From Bacillota bacterium (GTDB lineage Bacteria > Bacillota_I > Bacilli_A > Izemoplasmatales > Hujiaoplasmataceae), in assembly GCA_003245625.1 (NCBI GenBank), contig QKCT01000048.1, positions 1 to 35,863 on the forward strand: a stretch of 35,863 nucleotides of DNA, in the 5' to 3' direction. Made by a program: the position numbers and the translations under genes. This document shows positions 1 through 7,783 of this stretch, one piece after another. The stretch's first letter is position 1. Every line of letters starts with the position of its first letter. The notes under the pieces were generated by a model. The model was not told the DNA's origin. It worked only from the letters and a program-made list of their open reading frames with translations, and did no database searches.

Positions 1-2061
1 ATTTCGAAAGATTTATCCGATAATGTCGAAAAACGTATTGGAAAATTTATTCTGAATGTATATGACAAGTTGTATGATATTATCCATTATCCAAAGAATC
101 GAACAGTTTATCTGTTTGAAGTAACAGATCGCGAAATGATGAAAGATAAATATATCAAATACACCGATGCAATTGGCGTTTTGAAGTTGGATAATTTTGC
201 AGACGCAACAGAAGAATTGGATTATCAAGATAAAGCAAATATCCAAGGACTCTTACTAGGGGCGATTGATAACTGGTGTAGTAGGAATGAAATTTATTTT
301 AACAATATTAGACCAGAAAAAACAGTTCTGTTCTTAAACAAATACCAATTGGATAAATTGATGAAGGAACAATTCGATATCCTAAATACGGTATCGGATA
401 TTTCGAAAAACAATGAGATTCAAATTACCTTATCAATCGGGATTGCGTGTTTTGAAGGAAGCGCGAAATCCTTGGGCGATGCTGCTGAAGAAGCATTGGC
501 TTTGGCCGAAAGCCGTGGAGGAGACCAAGCAGTTGTCAATTTAAAAAACCAACCATTGAAATTTTATGGCGGAAAAACCAATACCGCTGAAAAGAGAAGT
601 AGAATTACAGCCAAAGTGAATTCTAGAGCTCTTGAAGACTTCATCGAAAACTCAAAAGATGTCTATATCATGCCACACATTGCTACCGATGTGGATGCGT
701 TAGGTTCTGCAATCGGAGTTTTAGAAATGGTGTTAGCCAAAAAGAAAACCGGAAAAATCATATTAGACTTTGACAACATTGACCAAACTTGTCAAAAGGT
801 TATTGATATGTTGAATCAAGAATATATCAAGCTTTTGGAATATCTAATTGATCCAGATGATGCGTTGGAGTTGATTTCACAAGATTCTCTATTGATCATT
901 GTCGACCATCATTCCACCGTCCAATCGATTGAGCCGAAACTGACTGAAAAAACAAAGCATATCATCGTGATTGACCACCACAGAAGAATTGATAATGTAT
1001 TGTCAGATGTTTTAATGAATTATGTTGAACCATATGCATCTAGCTCAGTCGAACTGGTCACAGAATTAATCGATTTATTTGATGAAAAAGTCAATCTTGA
1101 TGCGTTTGAAGCAACCATTATGCTTGCGGGTATGATTATCGATACCAACAATTTTTCTTATCGTACTGGAATCCGCACCTTTGAAGCCGCAGCCAGATTA
1201 AGACGTTTCGGAGCAAATCCATTTAAAGCAAGACTGATGTTGAGAGAATCGCTAGATGACATACGTACAAAAACCAATTTAATTAATCAAGCGAGAATTA
1301 TCTCGAATCATTTTGCTGTAGCCACTTTACCAGAAGACGAAGTTACGGATCGAGTACAATTAGCAATAACAGCAGATGAGTTACTGAAAATCGACAATAT
1401 CGTTGCTGCATTCTCGATTGGAAATATCGATCAAAATACAATTGGGATATCTGCAAGGTCCGTTGATAAATTTAATGTATCCGTCGTTATGGAAGATTTT
1501 GGCGGTGGTGGACACTTAAATAATGCCGCTGCACAAGTCAAAGATTCCACGATTTTGGATATTGCAACCAGAATAGAAGAAATAATCCAGGAAACATACA
1601 AGGAGGAAACCAGTATGAAAGTAATTTTAATCAAAGATATCCGCGGTAAAGGTAAAAAAGGTGATATAATTGATGTAGCTACTGGTTACGGAAATTATTT
1701 ATTAACTTCCAAGAGTGCAATTGCTGCGAATACAGCGAATATTAAGGCGTTAGAAGCGGAAAAAGAAAAAGAAGTTGTGGAAGCAAAAAAAGAGATAGAA
1801 CAAGCCCAAGAATTAAAGACGAAGATTGAGAAAAGCCCAATTAAACTCTATGTCAAAATTGGAGAGTCGGGAAAATTGTTTGGTTCAATTAATACCAAAC
1901 AAATCGCCGATGAATTGAAGAAAACATACCAGTTAAATGTGGATAAACGTAAAATTGATTTGGATGACAACATTCATTCATTGGGATCATACGATGTCAA
2001 CATTCGTTTACATAAAGATGTTACTGCAGTTATCAATTTACAAGTCTTGGAAGAAGAATAA
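1..2061 (+). CDS. gdpP-rplI: Cyclic-di-AMP phosphodiesterase GdpP fused to ribosomal protein L9 (5' partial)
   Basis: The frame is open from base 1, so the gene starts outside the window; the TTG at 70 is not a real start. Numbering residues from base 1, about 30-190 is a degenerate GGDEF domain. A DHH phosphoesterase follows: H226, D230 and D232 in the first metal motif, DHH at 302-304, a second DHH at 325-327, and the DHHA1 motif GGGGH at 501-505. This matches GdpP, the membrane enzyme that hydrolyses c-di-AMP; its usual N-terminal membrane helices and PAS domain would lie upstream. With no stop codon, the frame runs into a complete L9 protein (from residue 539, nt 1615). An AAGGAGG site sits just before the L9 ATG, so free L9 can probably also be made. 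Bacillus has gdpP-rplI-dnaB as separate genes in the same order. Confidence 0.9.
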   Translation: MSKDLSDNVEKRIGKFILNVYDKLYDIIHYPKNRTVYLFEVTDREMMKDKYIKYTDAIGVLKLDNFADATEELDYQDKANIQGLLLGAIDNWCSRNEIYFNNIRPEKTVLFLNKYQLDKLMKEQFDILNTVSDISKNNEIQITLSIGIACFEGSAKSLGDAAEEALALAESRGGDQAVVNLKNQPLKFYGGKTNTAEKRSRITAKVNSRALEDFIENSKDVYIMPHIATDVDALGSAIGVLEMVLAKKKTGKIILDFDNIDQTCQKVIDMLNQEYIKLLEYLIDPDDALELISQDSLLIIVDHHSTVQSIEPKLTEKTKHIIVIDHHRRIDNVLSDVLMNYVEPYASSSVELVTELIDLFDEKVNLDAFEATIMLAGMIIDTNNFSYRTGIRTFEAAARLRRFGANPFKARLMLRESLDDIRTKTNLINQARIISNHFAVATLPEDEVTDRVQLAITADELLKIDNIVAAFSIGNIDQNTIGISARSVDKFNVSVVMEDFGGGGHLNNAAAQVKDSTILDIATRIEEIIQETYKEETSMKVILIKDIRGKGKKGDIIDVATGYGNYLLTSKSAIAANTANIKALEAEKEKEVVEAKKEIEQAQELKTKIEKSPIKLYVKIGESGKLFGSINTKQIADELKKTYQLNVDKRKIDLDDNIHSLGSYDVNIRLHKDVTAVINLQVLEEE
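1615..2061 (+). CDS. rplI: 50S ribosomal protein L9, internal start within the gdpP fusion
   Basis: This is a 148-residue protein in the same frame as gdpP, read from the ATG at 1615. The site AAGGAGG (about 1600-1606) is placed correctly upstream. The N-terminal domain with its Gly/Lys-rich RNA-binding loop (GKGKKGD), the long connecting helix rich in Lys and Glu, and the C-terminal domain are all present, and the length is normal for L9. L9 binds 23S rRNA at the base of the L1 stalk and helps keep the reading frame. Whether cells make the free protein, the fusion or both cannot be told from sequence; the strong internal ribosome binding site favours at least some free L9. Confidence 0.7.
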   Translation: MKVILIKDIRGKGKKGDIIDVATGYGNYLLTSKSAIAANTANIKALEAEKEKEVVEAKKEIEQAQELKTKIEKSPIKLYVKIGESGKLFGSINTKQIADELKKTYQLNVDKRKIDLDDNIHSLGSYDVNIRLHKDVTAVINLQVLEEE

Positions 2062-2078
2062 TATTCGGGGGGAAATTC

Positions 2079-3398
2079 ATGGATCAAATACCTGCCAATA
2101 TAGAAGCGGAACAAGCCGTTCTCGGGACTATATTCTTTGAAAATTACATGATGAAAACTATAACCGACAAGTTAATCGAATCGGATTTTTACTATCCGAA
2201 TCACAAGATTATCTTTCGTGTTATGAAAGATCTGTTTTCTCAAGAAATTTCCATAGACTATGTTACTGTTGTCAATCATTTAGAAAGTTTAAGTTTGCTT
2301 TCCAAAGCTGGGGGAGTAGAGTATATTACTCAGTTGGCAAACACGGTCCCTTCAACAAGCAATTTTCAACATTATATTAATATTGTGAAGGACAAGGCTG
2401 TCCTTCGTAAATTGCAAGATACCATCAATCAAATTTTAGAAGAATCAAAATCAGTTAGCAATACTCCAGAATTTATTGATGATGTAGAAAAAAATATCCT
2501 AAGTATTACAAAAGAGCGTCGTGCTTCTGACTTTATTGACGTATCGATTATCGCTCAAAGAACCTTGGAAAGTATTGCCGTTCAAGCTCAAAACACTGGG
2601 GATGTAACCGGTCTTGATACAAAGTATCACGAATTAAATAAAGTGACCTTAGGATTACAACCATCTGACCTCATAATTATCGCTGCCAGACCATCAGTAG
2701 GGAAAACAGCCTTTGCTTTGAACCTTGCTTTGAACGTCAGTAAGTTAAGAGATAGACCAAATATTGCTTTCTTCTCTTTGGAAATGGGTGTTGATCAGTT
2801 GGTTATGCGTTTGTTATCTTGCCAAGCTCAGGTAGATAATACATCCATGAGAAAAGGTAGTTTAAATCCACAAGATTGGGAGAAATTACAGCATGCTGCA
2901 AAAATTTTAGAAGACACCAATATTTACTTCGATGATTCCGGAACTGTTCGAGTTACTGAACTAAGAAGTAAATGTCGAAAATTAAAACAAGAAGACAAAT
3001 TGGACTTAATCATTATTGATTACTTGCAATTACTGAGTGGATCTCCGGAAAATCGAGGAAACCGCGTTCAAGAAGTTTCCGAAATTAGTCGTGTATTAAA
3101 GGAAATGGCTCGGGAATTAAAAGTTCCAGTAATCGCATTAAGTCAGTTATCTCGGAACTTGGAACGTAGAGAGAACAAGCGTCCAATGATGGCCGACCTT
3201 AGAGAGTCCGGTTCGATTGAACAGGATGCCGATATTATTGTGTTCTTGTACAATCCTGGAGATGCAGAGCAAGATGAATCCAAAAAGAATCAAGTGGAAT
3301 TTATCGTTGCAAAAAATCGTTCTGGTATTACATCTAGTTTTGAACTGTTATTTAACAAGAACATGTCAAACTTTAACAATCTCAGAACATCAGAATAA
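2079..3398 (+). CDS. dnaB: Replicative DNA helicase DnaB
   Basis: DnaB is the hexameric 5'-3' helicase that unwinds DNA at the replication fork and recruits primase. The 439-residue protein has the N-terminal DnaB domain (begins MDQIPANIEAEQAVLG) and a RecA-like C-terminal domain. Walker A is at about 206-211 (SVGKTA, with Gly208-Lys209-Thr210), Walker B is LIIIDYLQLL, and the C-terminal MADLRESGSIEQDAD motif is present. The length is normal and no intein is visible. The ATG follows a GGGGGGAAA ribosome binding site 17 bases after the gdpP-rplI stop, so the two are probably cotranscribed. In Bacillus this gene is called dnaC. Confidence 0.96.
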   Translation: MDQIPANIEAEQAVLGTIFFENYMMKTITDKLIESDFYYPNHKIIFRVMKDLFSQEISIDYVTVVNHLESLSLLSKAGGVEYITQLANTVPSTSNFQHYINIVKDKAVLRKLQDTINQILEESKSVSNTPEFIDDVEKNILSITKERRASDFIDVSIIAQRTLESIAVQAQNTGDVTGLDTKYHELNKVTLGLQPSDLIIIAARPSVGKTAFALNLALNVSKLRDRPNIAFFSLEMGVDQLVMRLLSCQAQVDNTSMRKGSLNPQDWEKLQHAAKILEDTNIYFDDSGTVRVTELRSKCRKLKQEDKLDLIIIDYLQLLSGSPENRGNRVQEVSEISRVLKEMARELKVPVIALSQLSRNLERRENKRPMMADLRESGSIEQDADIIVFLYNPGDAEQDESKKNQVEFIVAKNRSGITSSFELLFNKNMSNFNNLRTSE

Positions 3399-3405
3399 AC
3401 AAAAA

Positions 3406-3426
3406 CAAGGACATTTGATGTCCTTG
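3406..3426 (+). terminator. Hairpin between dnaB and prfA, weak terminator or processing site
   Basis: A perfect 8-bp inverted repeat (CAAGGACA / TGTCCTTG) with a TTTGA loop lies right after the dnaB stop. No run of T follows, only ATTTATG, so it is unlikely to be an efficient intrinsic terminator. It could stabilise the dnaB mRNA end or lower prfA expression. Confidence 0.3.
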
Positions 3427-3446
3427 ATTTATGAGGGTACGTAAAA

Positions 3447-4514
3447 ATGATTACAGACAGACTAGATCAAATTGAAGCGCGCTATGTTGAAATCGGCAAA
3501 TTAATGTCCGATCCCCAAGTGGCCACTGATATTCAAAGAGTAACAAAATTAGCCAAAGAGTATTCTTCCTTGGAAACAACTGTGAAAACATATCGGGAAT
3601 ATAAAGGAATATTATCTCAATTAGAAGACCTAAAAGAGATGGTGAAAGACAATGATCCTGAAATTCGCGAAATGGCAGAAATAGAATTGGATGAAGCTCA
3701 CATTAGAATCCCAAAACTAGAAGAGGAATTGGAATTGTTATTGATACCAAAGGATCCGAATGATGATAAGAACGTTATCGTAGAAATTCGTGGTGCTGCT
3801 GGCGGAGATGAAGCCAATATTTTCGCTGGTGATTTATTTCGAATGTACAATAAATTTGCAGAGACAAAAGGTTGGAAGATTGAAGTCCTTTATGCTGAAT
3901 CAAAAGAAGCGGGAGGATTTAGTCAAATCGAATTCATGGTAAGTGGAGATTCTGTATATTCTCTTTTGAAATACGAATCTGGTGTACACCGTGTACAACG
4001 TGTTCCACAAACGGAATCAAGTGGACGAATTCATACTTCGACTGCGACTGTTGTCGTGCTTCCTGAAGCGGAGGATATCGATTTTGAGTTGAACATGGAA
4101 GAAGTTCGTGTTGATACTTTTAACTCATCTGGACCTGGAGGACAATCCGTCAACACTACAAGGTCCGCCGTTCGAGTGACTCATATCCCAACCAATACAG
4201 TTGCACAATGTCAAGATGGAAAGAGTCAACACGAAAATAAAGCATCCGCTTTACGCATCTTAAAGGCAAGACTTTATGATAAAATCCTCCAAGAGAAGTT
4301 GGAAAAAGAAGGTGCAGAACGAAAATCTAAAATTGGATCTGGAGATCGTTCAGAGAAAGTTCGCACCTATAACTATCCTCAAAATAGAATCACAGATCAT
4401 AGGATTGGATTTACCATTCAACAACTCGATCGAGTTATCGACGGTAGGCTAGATCCAATCATCGAGGCATTGATTACCGAAGAACAAAGACGTAAGTTGG
4501 AAAAATCAGAATAA
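3447..4514 (+). CDS. prfA: Peptide chain release factor 1
   Basis: RF1 reads UAA and UAG in the ribosomal A site and triggers peptide release. The protein has 355 residues, as usual. The catalytic GGQ is at 231-233 within SSGPGGQSVNTTRSA. The codon-reading position carries PQT (in RVPQTESSGRIHTST), the PxT form of RF1, rather than the SPF of RF2. The start ATG follows GAGGG at about 3433. Its gene overlaps the start of prmC, whose product methylates the GGQ glutamine, so the pair form an enzyme-substrate operon. UGA stops are used in the window, so an RF2 gene should exist elsewhere. Confidence 0.96.
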   Translation: MITDRLDQIEARYVEIGKLMSDPQVATDIQRVTKLAKEYSSLETTVKTYREYKGILSQLEDLKEMVKDNDPEIREMAEIELDEAHIRIPKLEEELELLLIPKDPNDDKNVIVEIRGAAGGDEANIFAGDLFRMYNKFAETKGWKIEVLYAESKEAGGFSQIEFMVSGDSVYSLLKYESGVHRVQRVPQTESSGRIHTSTATVVVLPEAEDIDFELNMEEVRVDTFNSSGPGGQSVNTTRSAVRVTHIPTNTVAQCQDGKSQHENKASALRILKARLYDKILQEKLEKEGAERKSKIGSGDRSEKVRTYNYPQNRITDHRIGFTIQQLDRVIDGRLDPIIEALITEEQRRKLEKSE

Positions 4515-5386
4515 TGACTTTTAAAGCAACGCTCGAAGAAGCGAATAAAATATTACGTCATGCAAATAAAGAAACAAGTGCCGCTAAGTTATTGATGTTG
4601 CACTTTTGTGGCTTGGAGCCAACAGATCTTTATTTGCAGTATGCGAATGAGATGCCACCTTCTAACCGGAAGGCATTTTTGGAAGCAATTCGACTTCATG
4701 TTGAACAAAACATTCCGGTTCAACATATTATGGGGTATGTCTATTTCTATGGTTATAAATTCATTGTCAATGATCAGGTTTTGATTCCTCGTTTTGAAAC
4801 TGAGGAATTGGTAGCCAATGTATTGATGTTATATGATGATTATTTCCGGGATGAAGTTGTTGATTTAGTTGACATTGGTACCGGATCTGGATGTTTAGCA
4901 ATAACACTACAAAAAGAAGAACCAGAGCACATTAAGGCTGTAGCAACAGATATTAGCGAGAGCGCCTTAAAAACTGCGAAAGAAAATGCGCTTGCATTAG
5001 ATGCAACGGTTGAATTCTTGTGTGGAGATATGTTGGAACCATTAGAAAGTAGAAAATTTGATATTCTTGTTTCCAATCCACCGTATATTCCGCAAGAAGA
5101 AGTCGTGGAATCGATCATTTATGACCATGAACCACATGTTGCACTATTTGGTGGTGAAGATGGGCTTCGATTCTATCGCGAAATACTATCAAAAGCAAAT
5201 ACTGTTTTGAAGGAACGATCGATTATAGCTTTTGAGCACGGTTATGATAAAGCTGTAGAACTTCAGAATTTGGCAAAGAAATATTTTCCCTATTCCTTAA
5301 TATATACATTAAAGGATATGCAAGGGAAGGATCGTATGACTTTTGTTATAACTGGTTTCGAAGATGGTAAAGAAAGGATTCGATGA
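4514..5386 (+). CDS. prmC: Release factor glutamine methyltransferase PrmC
   Basis: PrmC uses S-adenosylmethionine to N5-methylate the Gln of the GGQ motif in release factors. The 290-residue protein has an N-terminal helical domain, a SAM-binding loop (VDIGTGSGCLAI, near 117-128) and the catalytic NPPY at 188-191. The ATG overlaps the prfA stop by one base (TAATG), which implies translational coupling. The gene ends with TGA, evidence that TGA is a true stop here. The rare absence from this locus is a ywlC/tsaC gene, which in Bacillus lies nearby; here a tsaC-like gene is found at 17333. Confidence 0.95.
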   Translation: MTFKATLEEANKILRHANKETSAAKLLMLHFCGLEPTDLYLQYANEMPPSNRKAFLEAIRLHVEQNIPVQHIMGYVYFYGYKFIVNDQVLIPRFETEELVANVLMLYDDYFRDEVVDLVDIGTGSGCLAITLQKEEPEHIKAVATDISESALKTAKENALALDATVEFLCGDMLEPLESRKFDILVSNPPYIPQEEVVESIIYDHEPHVALFGGEDGLRFYREILSKANTVLKERSIIAFEHGYDKAVELQNLAKKYFPYSLIYTLKDMQGKDRMTFVITGFEDGKERIR

Positions 5387-5407
5387 AAACGGATTCTTTT
5401 TTTCTTC
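5373..5407 (+). terminator. Intrinsic terminator after prmC
   Basis: A 10-bp stem, AAAGGATTCG (5373-5382) with CGGATTCTTT (5390-5399) including two G-U pairs, has a 7-base loop and is followed by a T tract. It overlaps the last codons of prmC and should end the gdpP-rplI-dnaB-prfA-prmC unit. Confidence 0.6.
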
Positions 5408-5463
5408 CTTAATAATATATATATTATTATCAAAATTACGCTGATTTTTTCAATGAAAAACAG

Positions 5464-5493
5464 TTGACAATTCTTCGAAAACCCTTATATTAT
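5464..5493 (+). promoter_or_regulatory. Promoter of topA
   Basis: TTGACA (5464-5469), an 18-base spacer and TATTAT (5488-5493) form a sigma-A type promoter, about 20 bases upstream of the topA start. The TTG of the -35 box happens to be in frame with topA and can be mistaken for a start codon. The 64 bases between the terminator and this promoter are very AT-rich and show no other clear signal. Confidence 0.75.
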
Positions 5494-5514
5494 TATAGTG
5501 AAATGAGGGATATC

Positions 5515-7584
5515 ATGAGTAAAAAATTAGTAATCGTGGAGTCACCGGCAAAATCCAAAACGATTGCACAATATCTTGGTGGAGACTATACCGTAGAATC
5601 CTCTGTTGGTCATATACGAGATTTGGCAATTGTTGGAGTAGGTGGACTCGGAGTAGACGTTGAACATGATTTCAAGCCTACTTACGAGGTACTCTCCGAA
5701 AAGAAGAAGGTAATTCATCAATTGAATAAAGCGCTAAAAGAAGCGGATGAACTATACCTCGCAACCGACCCGGATCGAGAGGGAGAAGCGATATCCTGGC
5801 ATTTAAGTGAAACCTTGAATATTAAGAATCAAAAGGTGTATCGAGTCATCTTTAATGAGATTACCCGTGATGCAATTAAGGAATCGTTTGAACATCCAGG
5901 AGAAATCAATCGCGATTTGGTGAACTCTCAAGAAACCAGACGTATCTTGGATCGAATTATCGGCTTTAAACTATCAAAACTGCTGCAAGCTAAAATTAAA
6001 TCAAAATCAGCTGGGAGAGTTCAATCTGCTGCATTACAAATTATCGTTGATCGCGAAGATGAAATCAATGCGTTTCAAATAGAAGAATATTATGAGATTT
6101 TTGCATCGATTGAAGGGATGGATGCAAAACTAGTGAAATACAAAGGTGAGAATCCAATGATTCCATCTCAATTGGATGCAGAAAGTATCATTGCATCCTT
6201 ATCAAAAGATTTCGTAGTAGGCTCCATCACGGTGAAACCATATACTTCTAATCCAAAACCACCATTCATTACTTCTACGTTACAACAGCTTGCATCCAGT
6301 AAATATGGATACAGTCCAACCAGAACAATGAAGATTGCTCAAACACTATACGAAGGAATTGATATCGGTAATGAGACGGTAGGTTTGATTACCTACATGC
6401 GTACCGATTCAACACGTATGTCTTCGTCTTTCGTTACACAAGCAGAACAATATATTAAAGAAGAATACGGTGCGGATTATTATGGTAATTTCCGAAAAAT
6501 GAAACAACAAGGGAATGTCCAAGACGCCCACGAAGCCATTCGTCCTACTAGTATTTACAGGACCCCAAAACTAATGAAGCAATATTTGTCTCCGGCAGAA
6601 TATAAGATCTATCAGTTGATCTTTGCTAGAGCGGTTGCTTCATTGATGAAACCAAAGAAAACAGAAGTCACTTCTTTGATTTTGAACAATAACGAAGCAG
6701 ATTTCAAGATCTCCAGTACAAAAATCCTGTTCGACGGGTTCTTGAAGCTATACAATCAATTTGAAACAGAGGATGAAGAAGCTACTTTGGATCTCTCTAG
6801 ATTCCATGAAGGTGACATTTTCAAAGCCGATGAGGTTACATTTAAGCAATTGTTTACAACACCTCCGGCACGCTATTCTGAATCTACTCTGATTAAGAAG
6901 ATGGAAGATTTAGGAATTGGTCGTCCATCCACCTATGCTCAAACGATTCAAACGATAAAGAATCGCAAATACGTTGAATTGAAGGATCGTAAATTTACTC
7001 CAACAGAACAGGGGATTTTAACGATTCGAAAGTTGGATAAGTATTTCCATGAATTTATCAGTCCAAATTACTCAAGACAAATGGAGGTAATGTTGGATGG
7101 AATCGCTGATGGCAAGGAAGAGCGAACCAAAAACCTAACAGAATTCTATCAGTACTTTATGCCTTTGGTCGCGAATGCAGAGCGAAATATGTCCAAAGTG
7201 AAGCCAAAGGAAACGGGTGAACATTGTCCAAATTGTGGATCCCCAATGGTTCATAAACATGGAAAATATGGCGAATTTGAAGCTTGTTCTAATTTTCCAA
7301 CATGTAAGTATATCAAACCAACTGAGAAAGAAACTAAGAGCGAAGTTTTCGATACGAAAGTACCATGCCCAGAATGTGAAAATGCAACATTAGTGGTTCG
7401 AACCGCAAAAAAAGGCAAAAACCGTGGAAAGAAATTCTTAGCCGCATCGACTTTCCCAAAATGCAAATATATTTCTCCTCTAAAAGTGACAGATGAGTTC
7501 TGCCCTAAGTGTTCCAACGTACTTGTAGAGAATGAGAATAAGGAAATAGTTTGTATCGATCCAACCTGCGGTTTTAAGAAGTGA
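5515..7584 (+). CDS. topA: DNA topoisomerase I
   Basis: Type IA topoisomerase, 689 residues, that relaxes negative supercoils by transient single-strand cleavage. The TOPRIM domain begins at MSKKLVIVESPAKSK and holds the acidic motif ATDPDREGEA. The catalytic tyrosine is Y294 in GLITYMRTDSTR. Three C-terminal zinc-ribbon modules follow: the first has four Cys (CPNC then ACSNFPTC), the second has CPEC but Ala replaces its third Cys (LAASTFPKC), and the third ends CIDPTCGF. I start at ATG 5515, five bases after GAGGG; the in-frame TTG at 5464 is part of the -35 box. In Bacillus the gene lies next to dprA, which is absent here. Confidence 0.95.
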   Translation: MSKKLVIVESPAKSKTIAQYLGGDYTVESSVGHIRDLAIVGVGGLGVDVEHDFKPTYEVLSEKKKVIHQLNKALKEADELYLATDPDREGEAISWHLSETLNIKNQKVYRVIFNEITRDAIKESFEHPGEINRDLVNSQETRRILDRIIGFKLSKLLQAKIKSKSAGRVQSAALQIIVDREDEINAFQIEEYYEIFASIEGMDAKLVKYKGENPMIPSQLDAESIIASLSKDFVVGSITVKPYTSNPKPPFITSTLQQLASSKYGYSPTRTMKIAQTLYEGIDIGNETVGLITYMRTDSTRMSSSFVTQAEQYIKEEYGADYYGNFRKMKQQGNVQDAHEAIRPTSIYRTPKLMKQYLSPAEYKIYQLIFARAVASLMKPKKTEVTSLILNNNEADFKISSTKILFDGFLKLYNQFETEDEEATLDLSRFHEGDIFKADEVTFKQLFTTPPARYSESTLIKKMEDLGIGRPSTYAQTIQTIKNRKYVELKDRKFTPTEQGILTIRKLDKYFHEFISPNYSRQMEVMLDGIADGKEERTKNLTEFYQYFMPLVANAERNMSKVKPKETGEHCPNCGSPMVHKHGKYGEFEACSNFPTCKYIKPTEKETKSEVFDTKVPCPECENATLVVRTAKKGKNRGKKFLAASTFPKCKYISPLKVTDEFCPKCSNVLVENENKEIVCIDPTCGFKK

Positions 7585-7603
7585 ACCATCACAAAAACTT
7601 CAA

Positions 7604-7632
7604 TTGACACTTTGGAAATCTTGTGTTATTAT
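7604..7632 (+). promoter_or_regulatory. Consensus promoter of the candidate small RNA
   Basis: TTGACA (7604-7609), a 17-base spacer and TATTAT (7627-7632), just after the topA stop. This is one of the best sigma-A matches in the window. Transcription should start near 7639, at the first base of a hairpin, and no ribosome binding site or sizeable ORF follows. Confidence 0.75.
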
Positions 7633-7638
7633 GTTAAC

Positions 7639-7727
7639 GCAACGAAAAGTTGCATTTCCCTGAAAGTGTTAATATAACACTTACCCTTCCTGAATTCGCT
7701 TCTTACCCTAGAAGCGAATTTTATTTT
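7639..7727 (+). ncRNA. Candidate small RNA, about 90 nt, C-rich loops, between topA and ftsY
   Basis: A short transcript is predicted from the promoter at 7604-7632 to the terminator ending near 7727. It contains three hairpins: GCAAC/GTTGC (7639-7653), AAGTGTTA/TAACACTT (7664-7682) and the terminator stem AATTCGCTTC/GAAGCGAATT (7693-7720). The sequences between and in the loops are C-rich: TTTCCCTGAA, CTTACCCT twice (7680-7687 and 7702-7709) and CTTCCTGAA. Exposed UCCC/ACCCU motifs are typical of Firmicutes regulatory RNAs that pair with ribosome binding sites, such as the RsaE/RoxS type, though no homology to these is claimed. ftsY has a separate promoter downstream, so this is not simply an ftsY leader. 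Family unknown. Confidence 0.55.
7693..7727 (+). terminator. Intrinsic terminator of the candidate small RNA
   Basis: A perfect 10-bp stem, AATTCGCTTC (7693-7702) with GAAGCGAATT (7711-7720), an 8-base loop TTACCCTA, and the tail TTATTTT. It would also stop transcripts reading through from topA. Confidence 0.8.
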
Positions 7728-7746
7728 CCTAAAAGTTTGGAAGGTA

Positions 7747-7755
7747 TGATATAAT
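7747..7755 (+). promoter_or_regulatory. Extended -10 promoter of the ftsY-ylxM-ffh operon
   Basis: TGATATAAT (7747-7755) is a consensus TATAAT with an upstream TGn extension, about 28 bases before the ftsY ATG. No good -35 hexamer is visible at the right distance, which fits an extended -10 promoter. Confidence 0.6.
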
Positions 7756-7783
7756 ACAATAGGTATTTAGGGTGGTGAAATCC

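Noticed and set aside
5464-5514. In-frame N-terminal extension of topA from a TTG at 5464
   Set aside because: The TTG is the start of the TTGACA -35 box and lacks a ribosome binding site; the ATG at 5515 has GAGGG and fits the conserved N-terminus.
7639-7727. SRP (4.5S) RNA gene, suggested by its position before ftsY-ylxM-ffh
   Set aside because: None of the conserved SRP RNA apical motif (GGAA tetraloop with AGCA/ACAG internal loop) is present; the hairpins and C-rich loops differ.
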